A stretch of DNA of 64,000 bases from Wolinella succinogenes DSM 1740 (GCF_000196135.1 NC_005090.1:124001-188000); one strand, 5' to 3'; numbered from the stretch's first letter, positions 44,561-54,102 are shown. The notes: generated by a model not told the origin, from the letters alone. Translations and numbers: made by a program.

Positions 44561-45726
44561 GGCAAGCCCTGCTTATTGAGCTCATCCATGAAGGGATCAG
44601 GATCAAGCTCTTCCATATTGAAGACCCCTTTGCCGCTCCATTTGCCCTCCAGCATGAGTTTGGCTCCAATCATCGCAGGCACGCCCGTGGTGTAGCTGAT
44701 CGCCTGGGCATTGACCTCGCGGTAGCAGGACTCATGGTCGCAGACATTATAGATGTAGATGGTGCGCGCTTTCCCCTCTTTGATTCCCTTGATGTAGCAA
44801 CCAATATTGGTCTTGCCTTTGGTGCGGCTAGCCAAAGAGGCGGGGTCGGGGAGGAGGGCTTTGAGCACTTGGATGGGGACGACTTTGCAGCCATTGACCT
44901 CGATCTCATCGATTCTTAACATTCCCACATTTTCTAGGCAGCGCATATGGGTGAGATAGCTCTGTCCAAAGGTCATAAAGAAACGAATCCGCTTTAATCC
45001 TTTGATATTTCTCACTAGCGATTCGAGCTCTTCGTGGTAGAGCAGATAAGAATCTTTGGGGCCCACTTCGGGGTAGTCCCAAACTTGCATGATCTCCATG
45101 GGTTCGGTTTCGATCCATTCGCCATTTTCCCAGTAGCGCCCCTTGGAGCTCACCTCGCGGAGGTTGATCTCAGGGTTGAAGTTGGTGGCAAAGGGATAGC
45201 CATGATCGCCCGCATTGCAATCAAGAATGTCGATCTCGTGAATCTCATCAAAATAGTGCTTTTGAGCGTAGGCGCAAAAGACATTGGTGACACCCGGATC
45301 AAAGCCGCTTCCTAGAAGAGCCATAACTCCCTTCTCTTTGTAGCGATCGTGAAATGCCCACTGCTCTTTATATTCAAACTTGGCTAGATCGGGGTGCTCG
45401 TAGTTGGCCGTATCCAGATAGGGCACGCCTGTGCGGAGGCACGCTTCCATGATGGTGAGGTCTTGGTAGGGGAGGGCGATGTTGAGTACGATTTGGGGTT
45501 TGACTTCGTTGATGAGCGCAACTAGCTCTTCGATGCTGTCGGCATCCACGGTCGTGATATCGATCTCGCCATAGCCTTTGGCTTTGATGCTTTGGGCGAT
45601 CTCTTGGCACTTAGAGAGGGTTCGGCTAGCGAGCGTGATGTGAGAAAACACCTCGCGATTCATCGCCATTTTGTGAGCGACAACTCCGCCTACGCCACCT
45701 GCGCCAATCTGGAGGACTTTTGCCAT
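44533..45726 (-). CDS. Carboxyspermidine dehydrogenase (saccharopine dehydrogenase family)
   Basis: A 397-residue NAD(P)H-dependent enzyme that condenses putrescine (or diaminopropane) with aspartate semialdehyde to carboxyspermidine (or carboxynorspermidine). The Rossmann motif GAGGVGGVVAHKMA is at residues 8-21, and a saccharopine dehydrogenase-like core follows with LGSGFDPGVTNVFCAYAQ (about 137-154). It is paired with nspC by a 28-base overlap, which separates it from lysine-pathway saccharopine dehydrogenases. A TATAAT on this strand lies at 45763-45768, 37 bases before the ATG and overlapping the stop codon of the RND gene. Confidence 0.92.
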   Translation of the reverse strand: MAKVLQIGAGGVGGVVAHKMAMNREVFSHITLASRTLSKCQEIAQSIKAKGYGEIDITTVDADSIEELVALINEVKPQIVLNIALPYQDLTIMEACLRTGVPYLDTANYEHPDLAKFEYKEQWAFHDRYKEKGVMALLGSGFDPGVTNVFCAYAQKHYFDEIHEIDILDCNAGDHGYPFATNFNPEINLREVSSKGRYWENGEWIETEPMEIMQVWDYPEVGPKDSYLLYHEELESLVRNIKGLKRIRFFMTFGQSYLTHMRCLENVGMLRIDEIEVNGCKVVPIQVLKALLPDPASLASRTKGKTNIGCYIKGIKEGKARTIYIYNVCDHESCYREVNAQAISYTTGVPAMIGAKLMLEGKWSGKGVFNMEELDPDPFMDELNKQGLPWEVKEMEA

Positions 45727-45763
45727 ATTGTTTTCCTTGGGTTTTGAGGTAAATATGGCGAAA

Positions 45764-48700
45764 TTATAGTGGTTTTTTGTTTAAGGAGGGGAGGCGAATC
45801 CTAGAAGCCATGTTGCTAAAAAGCAACCGTAGCTTGAGGCGTAGCTTAGGCCGTTTAAATTGGCTCAAGAAGGCAAAGAGCAGGGGGAGATAGTAGAGGT
45901 TTAAAATGGTGCCCCACAATAGTCCAAAACCTAAAGAGGTGGCGAGGGGCTGGAGGGTTTTGGCTTGGCCTGAGGGGAAGAAGATAAGCGTGGCAAGACC
46001 GATAAAAGTGGTGATGGAGGTGAGAAGGATGGGGCGCAATCGCTTCGTGGCGCGCTTGAAAAAATCCTCATTATTTTTGGCCTTGCGGATGAAGTCCACC
46101 ATCACGATTCCATCATTGATCACCACTCCAGCTAATCCTAAAATTCCGACAATGGAGGGCATGGAGAGGTTGAGCCCTAGAAGAGAATGTCCCAAAATCA
46201 CGCCCAAGAATGAGAGAGGAATCACGGAGAGAATCATGAGGCTCACCAAGAAAGAATCAAACATCAATAAGAGCGTCAAGAAGATCAAAAAGAGCGCTAG
46301 CACGGAGGCAACAATCATATCATGAATGAACTGCTCGTTCTTCTCCCGTTCTCCTCCAAGCTTCAGGATGAGGCCTGATTCTTTGATCTTTTTGATCTCA
46401 GGTTCTAGTTTTTTGAGAAGCTCCATCGCGGTGAGCTCCTCAGGAATCACATCCGCATAGACCGTTCGCTGGCGATCACCATCTTCTTTGATGATCTTTT
46501 CGGGGGCCTCTTGGGTGTGAAAATCGACCACCTCTTCTAAAAGCACCTTTTGGGAGCCAAGCTGGAGGCTAAAATAGCGGAGGGTGGAGAGCTCGTCCTT
46601 GTAGATGTCTTCGATTCGAAGGTGCACCACCCCCTCTTCATCGAGGCTTTTGCCTTTCTTGGCAAAAAGAAAATAGTCGCTAAGAAGCGCGCTTAAGACC
46701 CCTTCGTTAAGTCCAAGCGATTCTCCGTAGGGATTGATAGCGAGCTTGATTTCAGAGATTCCCGCTTTCATGTCGTTATAGACGCTTTTGACTCCATGGG
46801 TCTGCTCGATCACTTGGGTGAGGTGAGGCAAGGCCTGCTTAAGAAGGGCTTCGGGGCCTATGAGGGAGATTTCGATATCGTGTTTGACGATTCCTGCTTT
46901 GGGGGCGGCGACACGAAGCTCCTCTAAGGCGTATGCTTTTTTGAATCCTTGGAGGTGCTCTTGGAGCATTTTCTCAATCTCAAAGCTTTTAAGGGGGCGA
47001 ATTTTGGCGCTATCATCCCAGTCAAAAGAGAGAATTGGAGTGATGTAGCGCTCCACAAAGTTATCTTCAATCGCCTCTTCGAGCTCGGCAAAGATGATAA
47101 AGACATTCGAGGCGGTCTCGCTCTCGCCTGAGGCGTCCATCATCCAGCCTGAGACGGCCGAGGTTGATTTGATGAAGAACTCCCCTTTGTGCTCCAAAAT
47201 CTCTCTCTCCAGTTCTTTGATGAGGGCTTGAGTCTCTTCGACTGTGTGGTTGGCGCTCAGTCGTCCGCTGATATAGACCTCTGTTCCATCAAATTCGGGG
47301 AAAAGCTGATACTTGGAGTGTTTGAAGCCCAAAAAGATAAGAATCGGAATGAGCAAGAGAAAGATTCCTAGCACGAGCTTTTTTCTCGCAAAGAGAAAGG
47401 CGAGAGAGTCGTGATAGAGTAGATTGGCGCGTGTCCAGCTTCGGGTGGGCTCTTTTTTGGAGAGGATGTGAGCGGAGTGGAGCGGGAGAAAGAGGAAAGA
47501 TTCAATCAGTGAAGCAAGGAGCAAGATGGCAACGGCTAGGGGAATCATCTTGATGAATTTCCCTACCTCTCCGCTCATAAGGAGCATGGGCAAGAAGGCA
47601 AAAATGGTCGTGGCACTTGCAACAAGGACGGGGGCAATCACCTCTTTGACCCCTTCAACCGCCGCTTTTTTAGGCTTCATCCCCTCTTCGATATGGCGCT
47701 GGATATTTTCAGAGACGATAATGGCGTCATCAACTAGGATTCCCACGGCAATGAGTGCACCTAGGAGGCTGATCATATTGATGGTGTTGCCCAAGAGGTA
47801 GAAGAACATCGCGCCAAGTAAAAAGGAGAAGGGGATGCCCATCGCGACCACGAGAGAGATACGCTTGTTGATGAGCCAATACATCGACAAAGAGACGAGC
47901 AAGAATCCTAGGGTGATATTGGAGACGACCGTATTGAGGCGGCTTTTGATGTAGACGGAAGTGTCTGAGAAAGAGTCGATGGCTATCTCAGGATGGAGTT
48001 CTCGGAGGCGATCGATTTTGTGGTGGAGAAGCTTGGAAAGGGCGATTGCATCCCCTTTTTCATCTTTGGAGATGTTGATGGTGAAGGCTTTTTGACCATT
48101 AAAACTAGAGAGCGTGGAACTCTCTCCATAGCCATACTCAACACTGGCAAAATCTCTAAGTCTGAGGCGCTTATCTCCTATCTTGATGAAAGTTTCTAGG
48201 AGATCAGTAGGTTCTTTTTTTCCATAGATGGTGGAGAGGTAGAAGTGCCCTTCTTGGCTCTCAATTTTCCCCAAAGGAAAAATATAAGAGAGCCCTGTCA
48301 TGGCACTAGAGACCTCTTGGGGGTTGAGCCCATAGGCGCGAATTTTTTTAGAATCGAGGCGAATTTGAATCTCTTTGTCTGATTCCCCATAGAGCGCCAC
48401 ATCGCTGAGGTTGGGGATGGCAGCAAACTCTTTTTTAATGACTTTGGCTTTTTTGAGAAGCTCTTCCATGGAGAGTGTTTCAGAGGCAATGGAGACTTGC
48501 ATGAGGGGGATTTTTCTCTCCAAAACCGTTGCGGTGGGCTCATCCATGTCGCTGGGGAGGTTGGCTCTAGCTAGAGAGATGGCGTCTTTGACCTTGCTTA
48601 GGTCATTGTTTTTGTCGCTTCCCTCTTTGAGGGTAATAACGATGGTGAACATCCCGGGGCGGATGGTCGATTCGATCTTGGTCACGGAGGAGATGCTGCG

Positions 48701-48913
48701 CACCTCATCCTCAATCTCCCCCACCGCCATCTTGTCGAGATTGTCAGCACTTGCACCCGCATAGACGCCCGTGATAAGAATCTTATCCGAATCAAGAGGA
48801 GGGAAGAGCTCTCTTGGGAGGACTTGGTAGCAGTAGATTCCAGCCAACAAGAAAAAGAGCGAGAGTGAGTAGTTGAGCTTGGCGTGGCGAAGGAAAAATT
48901 CAATGAACCTCAT
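45764..48913 (-). CDS. RND-family efflux transporter (AcrB/HAE-type)
   Basis: A 1049-residue inner-membrane pump of the resistance-nodulation-division superfamily. It has 12 membrane segments: one at the N-terminus, a block of helices from about 335 to 535, another helix near 515-535, and a block from about 855 to 1020. Two large periplasmic domains lie between. The proton-relay helix carries the double aspartate in VGILVDDAIIVSENIQR, so it is the HAE-like rather than the heavy-metal type. No membrane-fusion protein or TolC-like gene is adjacent, which is unusual, since these are normally in an operon. It follows the rsmH-ftsL-like pair by three bases, so it may be transcribed with them. The substrate is unknown. 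Confidence 0.9.
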   Translation of the reverse strand: MRFIEFFLRHAKLNYSLSLFFLLAGIYCYQVLPRELFPPLDSDKILITGVYAGASADNLDKMAVGEIEDEVRSISSVTKIESTIRPGMFTIVITLKEGSDKNNDLSKVKDAISLARANLPSDMDEPTATVLERKIPLMQVSIASETLSMEELLKKAKVIKKEFAAIPNLSDVALYGESDKEIQIRLDSKKIRAYGLNPQEVSSAMTGLSYIFPLGKIESQEGHFYLSTIYGKKEPTDLLETFIKIGDKRLRLRDFASVEYGYGESSTLSSFNGQKAFTINISKDEKGDAIALSKLLHHKIDRLRELHPEIAIDSFSDTSVYIKSRLNTVVSNITLGFLLVSLSMYWLINKRISLVVAMGIPFSFLLGAMFFYLLGNTINMISLLGALIAVGILVDDAIIVSENIQRHIEEGMKPKKAAVEGVKEVIAPVLVASATTIFAFLPMLLMSGEVGKFIKMIPLAVAILLLASLIESFLFLPLHSAHILSKKEPTRSWTRANLLYHDSLAFLFARKKLVLGIFLLLIPILIFLGFKHSKYQLFPEFDGTEVYISGRLSANHTVEETQALIKELEREILEHKGEFFIKSTSAVSGWMMDASGESETASNVFIIFAELEEAIEDNFVERYITPILSFDWDDSAKIRPLKSFEIEKMLQEHLQGFKKAYALEELRVAAPKAGIVKHDIEISLIGPEALLKQALPHLTQVIEQTHGVKSVYNDMKAGISEIKLAINPYGESLGLNEGVLSALLSDYFLFAKKGKSLDEEGVVHLRIEDIYKDELSTLRYFSLQLGSQKVLLEEVVDFHTQEAPEKIIKEDGDRQRTVYADVIPEELTAMELLKKLEPEIKKIKESGLILKLGGEREKNEQFIHDMIVASVLALFLIFLTLLLMFDSFLVSLMILSVIPLSFLGVILGHSLLGLNLSMPSIVGILGLAGVVINDGIVMVDFIRKAKNNEDFFKRATKRLRPILLTSITTFIGLATLIFFPSGQAKTLQPLATSLGFGLLWGTILNLYYLPLLFAFLSQFKRPKLRLKLRLLFSNMASRIRLPSLNKKPL

Positions 48914-48916
48914 GGG

Positions 48917-49195
48917 CTAGAATCCAATATCCATGATGAGGAATTTGAATTTTGTATCCTCTAGCTGTTTTTTGAGGTGTTTGTTCTCTTCGATGAGAGA
49001 ATCGGATTGGTTTTGGAGCTGGAGGATGTTTTTGCTGGCGTAGTAGATATTGCTACGGATATAGATTTTGGGTGCTAAGAGCACGACGCTCCCTAGGAGA
49101 AGAATCATCATCCAAAGCATCAGGGTGAAGCTCAGATTTTTCTCCCCCTCCTGGTGACTCTCAATCGCGCTTAATAACTCCTCTTTCTCTTCCAT
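48917..49195 (-). CDS. FtsL-like small bitopic protein
   Basis: A 92-residue protein with a charged cytoplasmic N-terminus (MEEKEELLSAIESHQEGEK), one membrane helix (about 23-43) and a periplasmic coiled coil (about 50-85; NILQLQNQSDSLIEENKHL). This layout and the place seven bases after rsmH are those of FtsL, a divisome protein that pairs with FtsB and whose sequence is poorly conserved. The ATG at 49195 is used because the frame further upstream lies inside rsmH. The FtsL role is inferred from topology and position. Confidence 0.72.
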   Translation of the reverse strand: MEEKEELLSAIESHQEGEKNLSFTLMLWMMILLLGSVVLLAPKIYIRSNIYYASKNILQLQNQSDSLIEENKHLKKQLEDTKFKFLIMDIGF

Positions 49196-49202
49196 GAAGT
49201 CC

Positions 49203-50114
49203 CTACGATTTAAACTCAAAAGCCCGCATTTTAGCGCTTCTTGACCTTGGATTGGCTTTGGATTCCTCTGGGGTGGCCACAAGGGGCTTTTTGGTGAGAA
49301 TCTGACCCTTTTCGTGGTTGTTTCCGCAGGTGCAGCGAAAGGCTTCAGGGGGGCAGAGGCAAGAGTTAGACCACTCTTTGAAAAAATTCTTAACAAGGCG
49401 ATCTTCTAGGGAGTGAAAGGAGATAATGCTTACACGCCCCTTGGCGATCTCTCCTATGGTTTGCAGGGCGCGCCCGATCTCGCCTAGCTCATCATTGACC
49501 TCGATGCGAATCGCTTGAAAAGCGAGGGTGGCAGGATGGATGTTGCCCACTCTTTTGAAATGGCGTTCGATGAGGCGGCTGAGTGCCTCAGCGCTTGTGA
49601 TTCTCCCTTTTTTGCGTTCCTCGGAGATAAGAGAGACGAGTTTTTTAGATTCCTTGATCTCTCCATACTCCTTAAAGATTCTCTCTAGGCGATCTTGGGG
49701 GTAGCTATTGACCACTTCTAGGGCGCTGAGTTGAGCGTTTGGGTTCATTCGCATATCCAGTCTTTCAGAGTGAAAAGAGAATCCCCTAGAGGAATCATCT
49801 AGTTGAAGCGAAGAGACGCCAATATCCGCAAGAATCCCAGCAATAGGGAGCTCTTTGAGCGTGGGGAGAACTTCAGAGAATCGACCCTCTCTGAAGCTAA
49901 AGCGATCCTTGAAGGGGGCTAGGCGTTTTTGACTGAATTCAAGGGCGTGAGGGTCTTGGTCGATTCCAATGAGTGAGAGTTTTGGGTGCGCCTTTAAAAT
50001 GGCCTCGCTGTGACCTCCAAAGCCTAAAGTGCAGTCAATGAAGTAGCCCTCACTCAAGGGGGCGAAAATTTCGAGTACTTCATTTTTGAGGACGGAGAGG
50101 TGAGGCGATTCCAA
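49203..50114 (-). CDS. rsmH: 16S rRNA (cytosine-1402-N4)-methyltransferase RsmH
   Basis: RsmH methylates N4 of C1402 in 16S rRNA. The 303-residue protein contains the N-terminal HLSVLKNEVLE (about 5-15), SAM site FIDCTLGFGGHSEAIL (about 25-40), GILADIGVSSLQLDDSSRGFSF (parts), the inserted helical domain, and the C-terminal VSIISFHSLEDRLVKNFF with the conserved H and D, all typical. A TATAAT on this strand is at 50146-50151. It leads the rsmH-ftsL-like pair, the start of the division and cell-wall arrangement in many bacteria, but here followed by an RND gene rather than penicillin-binding protein genes. Confidence 0.96.
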   Translation of the reverse strand: MESPHLSVLKNEVLEIFAPLSEGYFIDCTLGFGGHSEAILKAHPKLSLIGIDQDPHALEFSQKRLAPFKDRFSFREGRFSEVLPTLKELPIAGILADIGVSSLQLDDSSRGFSFHSERLDMRMNPNAQLSALEVVNSYPQDRLERIFKEYGEIKESKKLVSLISEERKKGRITSAEALSRLIERHFKRVGNIHPATLAFQAIRIEVNDELGEIGRALQTIGEIAKGRVSIISFHSLEDRLVKNFFKEWSNSCLCPPEAFRCTCGNNHEKGQILTKKPLVATPEESKANPRSRSAKMRAFEFKS

Positions 50115-50145
50115 AGATTCTCCTAAAAAGGGGGTTGATGTCGCT

Positions 50146-50151
50146 ATTATA
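50146..50151 (-). promoter_or_regulatory. -10 box for rsmH
   Basis: TATAAT on the minus strand, 32 bases before the rsmH ATG and downstream of the malic enzyme terminator. Confidence 0.5.
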
Positions 50152-50190
50152 CTTTAAAATGGTGAGCGTTGCTCAAGAAGCGAAGGTGTG

Positions 50191-50220
50191 AATAAGCCTT
50201 GGGGAAGACCAAGGCTTATT
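50191..50220 (-). terminator. Hairpin terminator after the malic enzyme gene
   Basis: A perfect 12-base stem AATAAGCCTTGG/CCAAGGCTTATT (50191-50202 with 50209-50220) with a six-base loop, 14 bases after the stop codon. The T-run after it is short. Confidence 0.75.
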
Positions 50221-50234
50221 ATTCTAGGGAAGAG

Positions 50235-51455
50235 TTATAGAGTGGTGATTCTTGCGACACCGCTCTTGATAGCCGCTTTGGCTACAGCCTCAGAGACAAA
50301 TTCGTTGAGTCGGGGGTCAAAAGGGGAGGGGATGAGATACTCTTTGCCATAGGCAAGAGGTCGGCCATGAATCTCTTCAAGCTCTTTGGGAACAGGAAGT
50401 TTGGCCAAAGCGGCGAGGCCTTTAGCCGCGGCGATTTTCATCTCTTCGTTGATCTTGGTGGCGCGGACTTTGAGCGCCCCTTTGAAGATATAGGGGAAAC
50501 CAAGGACGTTGTTGATTTGATTGGGGAAGTCGCTACGCCCTGTAGCCATGATCACATCGGGTCGAGCGGCTTTGGCCACATCGGGCATGATCTCAGGAGT
50601 GGGATTGCTCATCGCAAAGACCATGGGATTGGGATTCATTCCTTCGATATCTTCACCCTTAATGATGTCAGCCTTGGAGAGACCTAGGAGCACATCCGCA
50701 CCTTGAAGAGCCTCTTTGTAGCTCTTGTACTCTTCTTGACAGATAAACTCTTGTTTAGTGGAGTTGAGGTCGGTTCTAGAAGCGGTGATTGCACCTTTGC
50801 TATCAAACATCACAATATTTTTGACGCCAAGACTTTTGTAGATTCTTGAGCAAGAGATTGCGGCGGCACCTGCACCCACGACGACCACTTTAAGATCTTC
50901 AAACTTTTTGCCGACAAGTTCGATGGCGTTCATGAGGGCAGCGGCGGAGATGATCGCGGTGCCATGTTGGTCGTCATGCATCACGGGAATGTCTAGAAGC
51001 TCTTTGAGGCGGTCTTCGATATAGAAGCATTCGGGAGCTTTGATATCTTCAAGATTGATTCCCCCAAAGGTAGGAGCGATGGCCCGAACGATGTCGATGA
51101 ATTTATCAGGATCTTTCTCATCCACTTCAATGTCAAAAGAATCGATATTGGCAAAGCTCTTAAAGAGCACTGCTTTTCCTTCCATGACGGGTTTGCCCGC
51201 AAGTGCACCAATATCGCCTAGACCAAGGACAGCGGTTCCATTGGAGATGACCGCAACAAGGTTGCCTTTGGTGGTGTAGTCAAACGCCTTAAAGGGATCC
51301 GCTTCGATCACTTTGCAGGGCACGGCGACACCAGGAGTGTAAGCCAAAGAGAGGTCTTTTTGGTTCTTTAGCTTGGACTTGGGCACAACCTGAAGCTTTC
51401 CGCCCGTATGATATTCCAATACCTCGGGGTATTTTTTCAATAGCTCTTCCGTCAT
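50235..51455 (-). CDS. NAD(P)-dependent malic enzyme (malate oxidoreductase, decarboxylating)
   Basis: A 406-residue short-form malic enzyme that oxidatively decarboxylates malate to pyruvate in the cytoplasm, supplying pyruvate and NAD(P)H. Features are the N-terminal [13 protein letters not shown] (about 15-27), the malate region [32 protein letters not shown] (parts, about 65-84) and [19 protein letters not shown] (about 158-176). The Rossmann motif is [11 protein letters not shown] with D and S residues further on. It lacks the phosphotransacetylase domain of the long forms. It is a single-gene unit with its own terminator. Confidence 0.94.
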   Translation of the reverse strand: MTEELLKKYPEVLEYHTGGKLQVVPKSKLKNQKDLSLAYTPGVAVPCKVIEADPFKAFDYTTKGNLVAVISNGTAVLGLGDIGALAGKPVMEGKAVLFKSFANIDSFDIEVDEKDPDKFIDIVRAIAPTFGGINLEDIKAPECFYIEDRLKELLDIPVMHDDQHGTAIISAAALMNAIELVGKKFEDLKVVVVGAGAAAISCSRIYKSLGVKNIVMFDSKGAITASRTDLNSTKQEFICQEEYKSYKEALQGADVLLGLSKADIIKGEDIEGMNPNPMVFAMSNPTPEIMPDVAKAARPDVIMATGRSDFPNQINNVLGFPYIFKGALKVRATKINEEMKIAAAKGLAALAKLPVPKELEEIHGRPLAYGKEYLIPSPFDPRLNEFVSEAVAKAAIKSGVARITTL

Positions 51456-51622
51456 TCTTCACACCTTTTGTTTTTTGAAATTGCCCTGAAATATAAACAA
51501 ATGTAACCTAAAACTTTGATTTATTTAAGCTAAAACTTTATTGAGGAAGGGGGGTGTAAATTAAAATTTAATAAAAGAAAAAAAGTAGCTCAAAAAACTC
51601 AAAACCACATTACAATTTGTAA

Positions 51623-51652
51623 CATCAAGGGAGTTAGAAAAGTCCCTTGATG
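51623..51652 (-). terminator. Hairpin overlapping the stop of the AsmA-like gene
   Basis: A ten-base perfect stem CATCAAGGGA/TCCCTTGATG (51623-51632 with 51643-51652); the TAA stop (51636-51634) is in the loop. The sequence after it on the minus strand is only weakly T-rich, so termination is likely but not certain. Confidence 0.6.
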
Positions 51653-53661
51653 AGATTCTTGACAGGCTCTTTCACCTTTTCTGGAACATATTTTTCAACC
51701 GCTTTACCGGCCTTATCTTGCAAAAGGCCGTGGGTATCGATAGAGATTTTAGGTTTGTCCAAAGCTCCCTCTAGAGTGAGCGTGGCAGGACGATCTTTAA
51801 ATTTAGCCTCCAGCTTGGCGTCTATTTTGTTACGATCAGTATCAATTAGGGCATTCTGGGAGTGCAATTCGGTGTTTTGACTCTTCATTGCAAGATCAGA
51901 CAAAATCACCCCCTTGTTGATCTTGCTTTTGAGCGTGGCGTGATTGTAAACCTCCTTGGTGAGGTCGATTCCAAAGAGGGGGCGCAGAAGAAGGGATAGC
52001 TGATTCTCCAAGAATCGACCCTTTTGAGCTTGTGCTTCTAAGATTCCCTCTTCTTTGGTGAGATTGTAGAGAAACGAACCATCGGTTTTGGAAGAGAAGA
52101 GCGCAGGATAGTCAAGCATTTTAAGGAGCTCCAGAAACTCGACTTGGGAGAGCTTGAGGGAGAGGTCATCGTTTTGAAGCTTGCCACTCACTTCGCCTCC
52201 AAGGGTTTGGCTAAAGAAATCAGCGATGAGCGATTGAGGGGAGTGCTGGATTTTTCCCGTGGCTTTGAGATCGCCTTTAAGCTTTTGCTTGGTGAGGAAG
52301 GCGAGTCTAGAGAGGTCAGGAATGAGAAGCTCATAGGGGGCTTCAATCATCAAAGCAGGAAGCGTAACAACCTGTACTTTGGGGGCGACAAGCTTTAAGA
52401 GATCCGAATCGAGGTGGATTTTGGCATTGCCTTTGCCTTGATGAAGAAGCATAGAAGAGGCGAGGGAGAGCTTGGTGGCAGGCATGGAGAGATTGAAATC
52501 GCGTTCAATAGGTTCTTTGCTAGTGATTGCCGAGGGGACTTCCATTTTGAGTTCACCGGAGATTCCCTCTTTAAAATCTTTGAGGGAGGCGTTAAGGTTG
52601 AGATTGCCTGTGACATACTGGGGCTTGCCTAGCATAAAGAGGAGGCGCTCTAGTTTCAGGTTGCTCACGCTGATATCGGCGGTGGCAGGGGCGAGGTCTT
52701 GAAGTGTGATGAGGTAGGAGCTTTGAGAGCCAGCCAGATCAGTGCTTCCATCTAGAAGGAGGGATTTTTTATCGCCCTTAAGGGTGCCTTGAGCTTTGAG
52801 CTTGCCTCTTAAGGGCACTCCTGCCAAAGGAGTGAGGGGGGAGAGGTCGCTTAGATCAAGGGCATAAAGAGAATCGGTGGCAAGTGTTTTGAGATTGGTG
52901 GCGCCTGATGTGTTGATGTTGCCAATGTTAGAGGCAAATTTGAGATTGTGCGCAACGTTATCCCCATTAAAATGACTTGCGAGTTTAAGATTGAAAAGAG
53001 TGGAGGGGATGATGATGTCAAACTCCTGCTTCATCACCTCTTTTGAGGCCTCACCATCATTGGCCAAAAGCTCGGCTTCCCCCTTGAATCCACCTTCAGG
53101 AGCGCTTTCAAGTTTCAAATCAAGATAAAGAGCGGCTTTGGCGTAGGAGGGTTTGCCAAGGGTTGCTAGCAGGGTCTCAAGTCGCGCTTTTTTGACATTG
53201 GCAATCGCAGAATAGAGGGCAAAAGATCGGAGCTCGATGAGAAATTTTGTCTCCCCTTGGGCGATATCGCTCTCTCCGATGATGGAGAGCTTTTCTCGAT
53301 TCCCTGAAGCCTTGGCGCTCAGCGTGAAGGCTCCCTGAAGGGGAACGGAAGCCAGCGAAGAAGCATAAGAGAGGTCGTTGACCTTGAGATCAAAGAGGGC
53401 ATCCACGCTTTGAGAGAGGAGGGAGTAGTTGCCCTTGAGATTTGCCGTGAGCGATTCTCCTCCCTGGAAGAGAAGATTAAAAGAGGAAAATCCTAGGCGA
53501 AACTGGGTCAATTCCAAAGGGATGGGCGAGGTTTCGTTGATCTTTTTTTGGACATAGGGTTTTAAAAGGGAATTCCCTATAGGGGTGAAAGGAAGGGTGA
53601 GCGCGACAAGAAGGAGGAAAAAAAGCCCCGCACCAGTGCGCAAAAGAAGTTTTCTCGACAT
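51634..53661 (-). CDS. AsmA-like envelope protein with three internal repeats
   Basis: A 675-residue protein with one N-terminal membrane helix (about 10-28; AGLFFLLLVALTLPF) and a long beta-rich periplasmic part typical of AsmA/TamB-like bridge proteins, which are thought to carry lipids across the periplasm. Three copies of a segment of about 130 residues are visible at roughly 90-220, 268-395 and 445-560. Each opens with LS.L......LKG.L or similar (SVPLQGAFTLSAKASG; GVPLRGKLKAQGTLKG; KQKLKGDLKATGKIQ) and continues to LLATLGKPSYA, LLFMLGKPQYV and LLKMLDYPALF. The repeat period is about 177 residues. The C-terminus ends YVPEKVKEPVKNLIKGLF. It is a monocistronic gene between malic enzyme and the cysteine-rich lipoprotein. 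The role is inferred from architecture. Confidence 0.72.
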   Translation of the reverse strand: MSRKLLLRTGAGLFFLLLVALTLPFTPIGNSLLKPYVQKKINETSPIPLELTQFRLGFSSFNLLFQGGESLTANLKGNYSLLSQSVDALFDLKVNDLSYASSLASVPLQGAFTLSAKASGNREKLSIIGESDIAQGETKFLIELRSFALYSAIANVKKARLETLLATLGKPSYAKAALYLDLKLESAPEGGFKGEAELLANDGEASKEVMKQEFDIIIPSTLFNLKLASHFNGDNVAHNLKFASNIGNINTSGATNLKTLATDSLYALDLSDLSPLTPLAGVPLRGKLKAQGTLKGDKKSLLLDGSTDLAGSQSSYLITLQDLAPATADISVSNLKLERLLFMLGKPQYVTGNLNLNASLKDFKEGISGELKMEVPSAITSKEPIERDFNLSMPATKLSLASSMLLHQGKGNAKIHLDSDLLKLVAPKVQVVTLPALMIEAPYELLIPDLSRLAFLTKQKLKGDLKATGKIQHSPQSLIADFFSQTLGGEVSGKLQNDDLSLKLSQVEFLELLKMLDYPALFSSKTDGSFLYNLTKEEGILEAQAQKGRFLENQLSLLLRPLFGIDLTKEVYNHATLKSKINKGVILSDLAMKSQNTELHSQNALIDTDRNKIDAKLEAKFKDRPATLTLEGALDKPKISIDTHGLLQDKAGKAVEKYVPEKVKEPVKNLIKGLF

Positions 53662-53784
53662 CTAGACTCCTTTGGCAAAAGTTTTGCTAATCCCCCATTC
53701 TACAATGCAAAAGATTAGAACTCGCCTCAGGGCTAGGCTCACAAGAAGAAGAGAAGTTACAAAAGAGTCAGGCTAGAAGGGAGC

Positions 53785-54102
53785 TTAGAAGGCAACGCCG
53801 TCATTTTCCTGACAACGCCTCTTGCAAATTTCCGCCGAAGAAGAGTCTTTGCCATAGCGTTGGTTACAGTTTTGCATACAACCCTTGACCTTGATGGCAG
53901 CGCACATGGAGCGGGCTTTTTCGCAATCATTGAGGCACTGATTCATGGGCTTGCCCTCTTTGGTGCACTGATTCATGCAGTTGCGATGGACCTCATTGCA
54001 GTCGCTTGAGCCAAAGCCAAACTGCTTGCTCTTGTCCTCGCCGCATCCAGAGAGCAGCCACATCAATGATCCGAAGAAGAATAGAAGGATAAAGTTTCTC
54101 AT
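53785..54102 (-). CDS. Cysteine-rich lipoprotein with twin CX3C motifs
   Basis: A 105-residue protein with a lipoprotein signal peptide ending LLSGC (Cys20) and a short mature part with ten further cysteines. Four CX3C pairs are present (42/46, 56/60, 75/79, 93/97), with single cysteines at 35 and 67. The first two pairs are nine residues apart and the last two 13 apart, so the protein looks like two helical hairpins, each stapled by disulfides. I recognise no family. Gly21 follows the lipid-modified Cys20, with no Asp at +2, which favours the outer membrane. It lies just after the tRNA cluster and has its own ATG with AACTTTATCC upstream on the minus strand and no strong ribosome site. Confidence 0.8.
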   Translation of the reverse strand: MRNFILLFFFGSLMWLLSGCGEDKSKQFGFGSSDCNEVHRNCMNQCTKEGKPMNQCLNDCEKARSMCAAIKVKGCMQNCNQRYGKDSSSAEICKRRCQENDGVAF

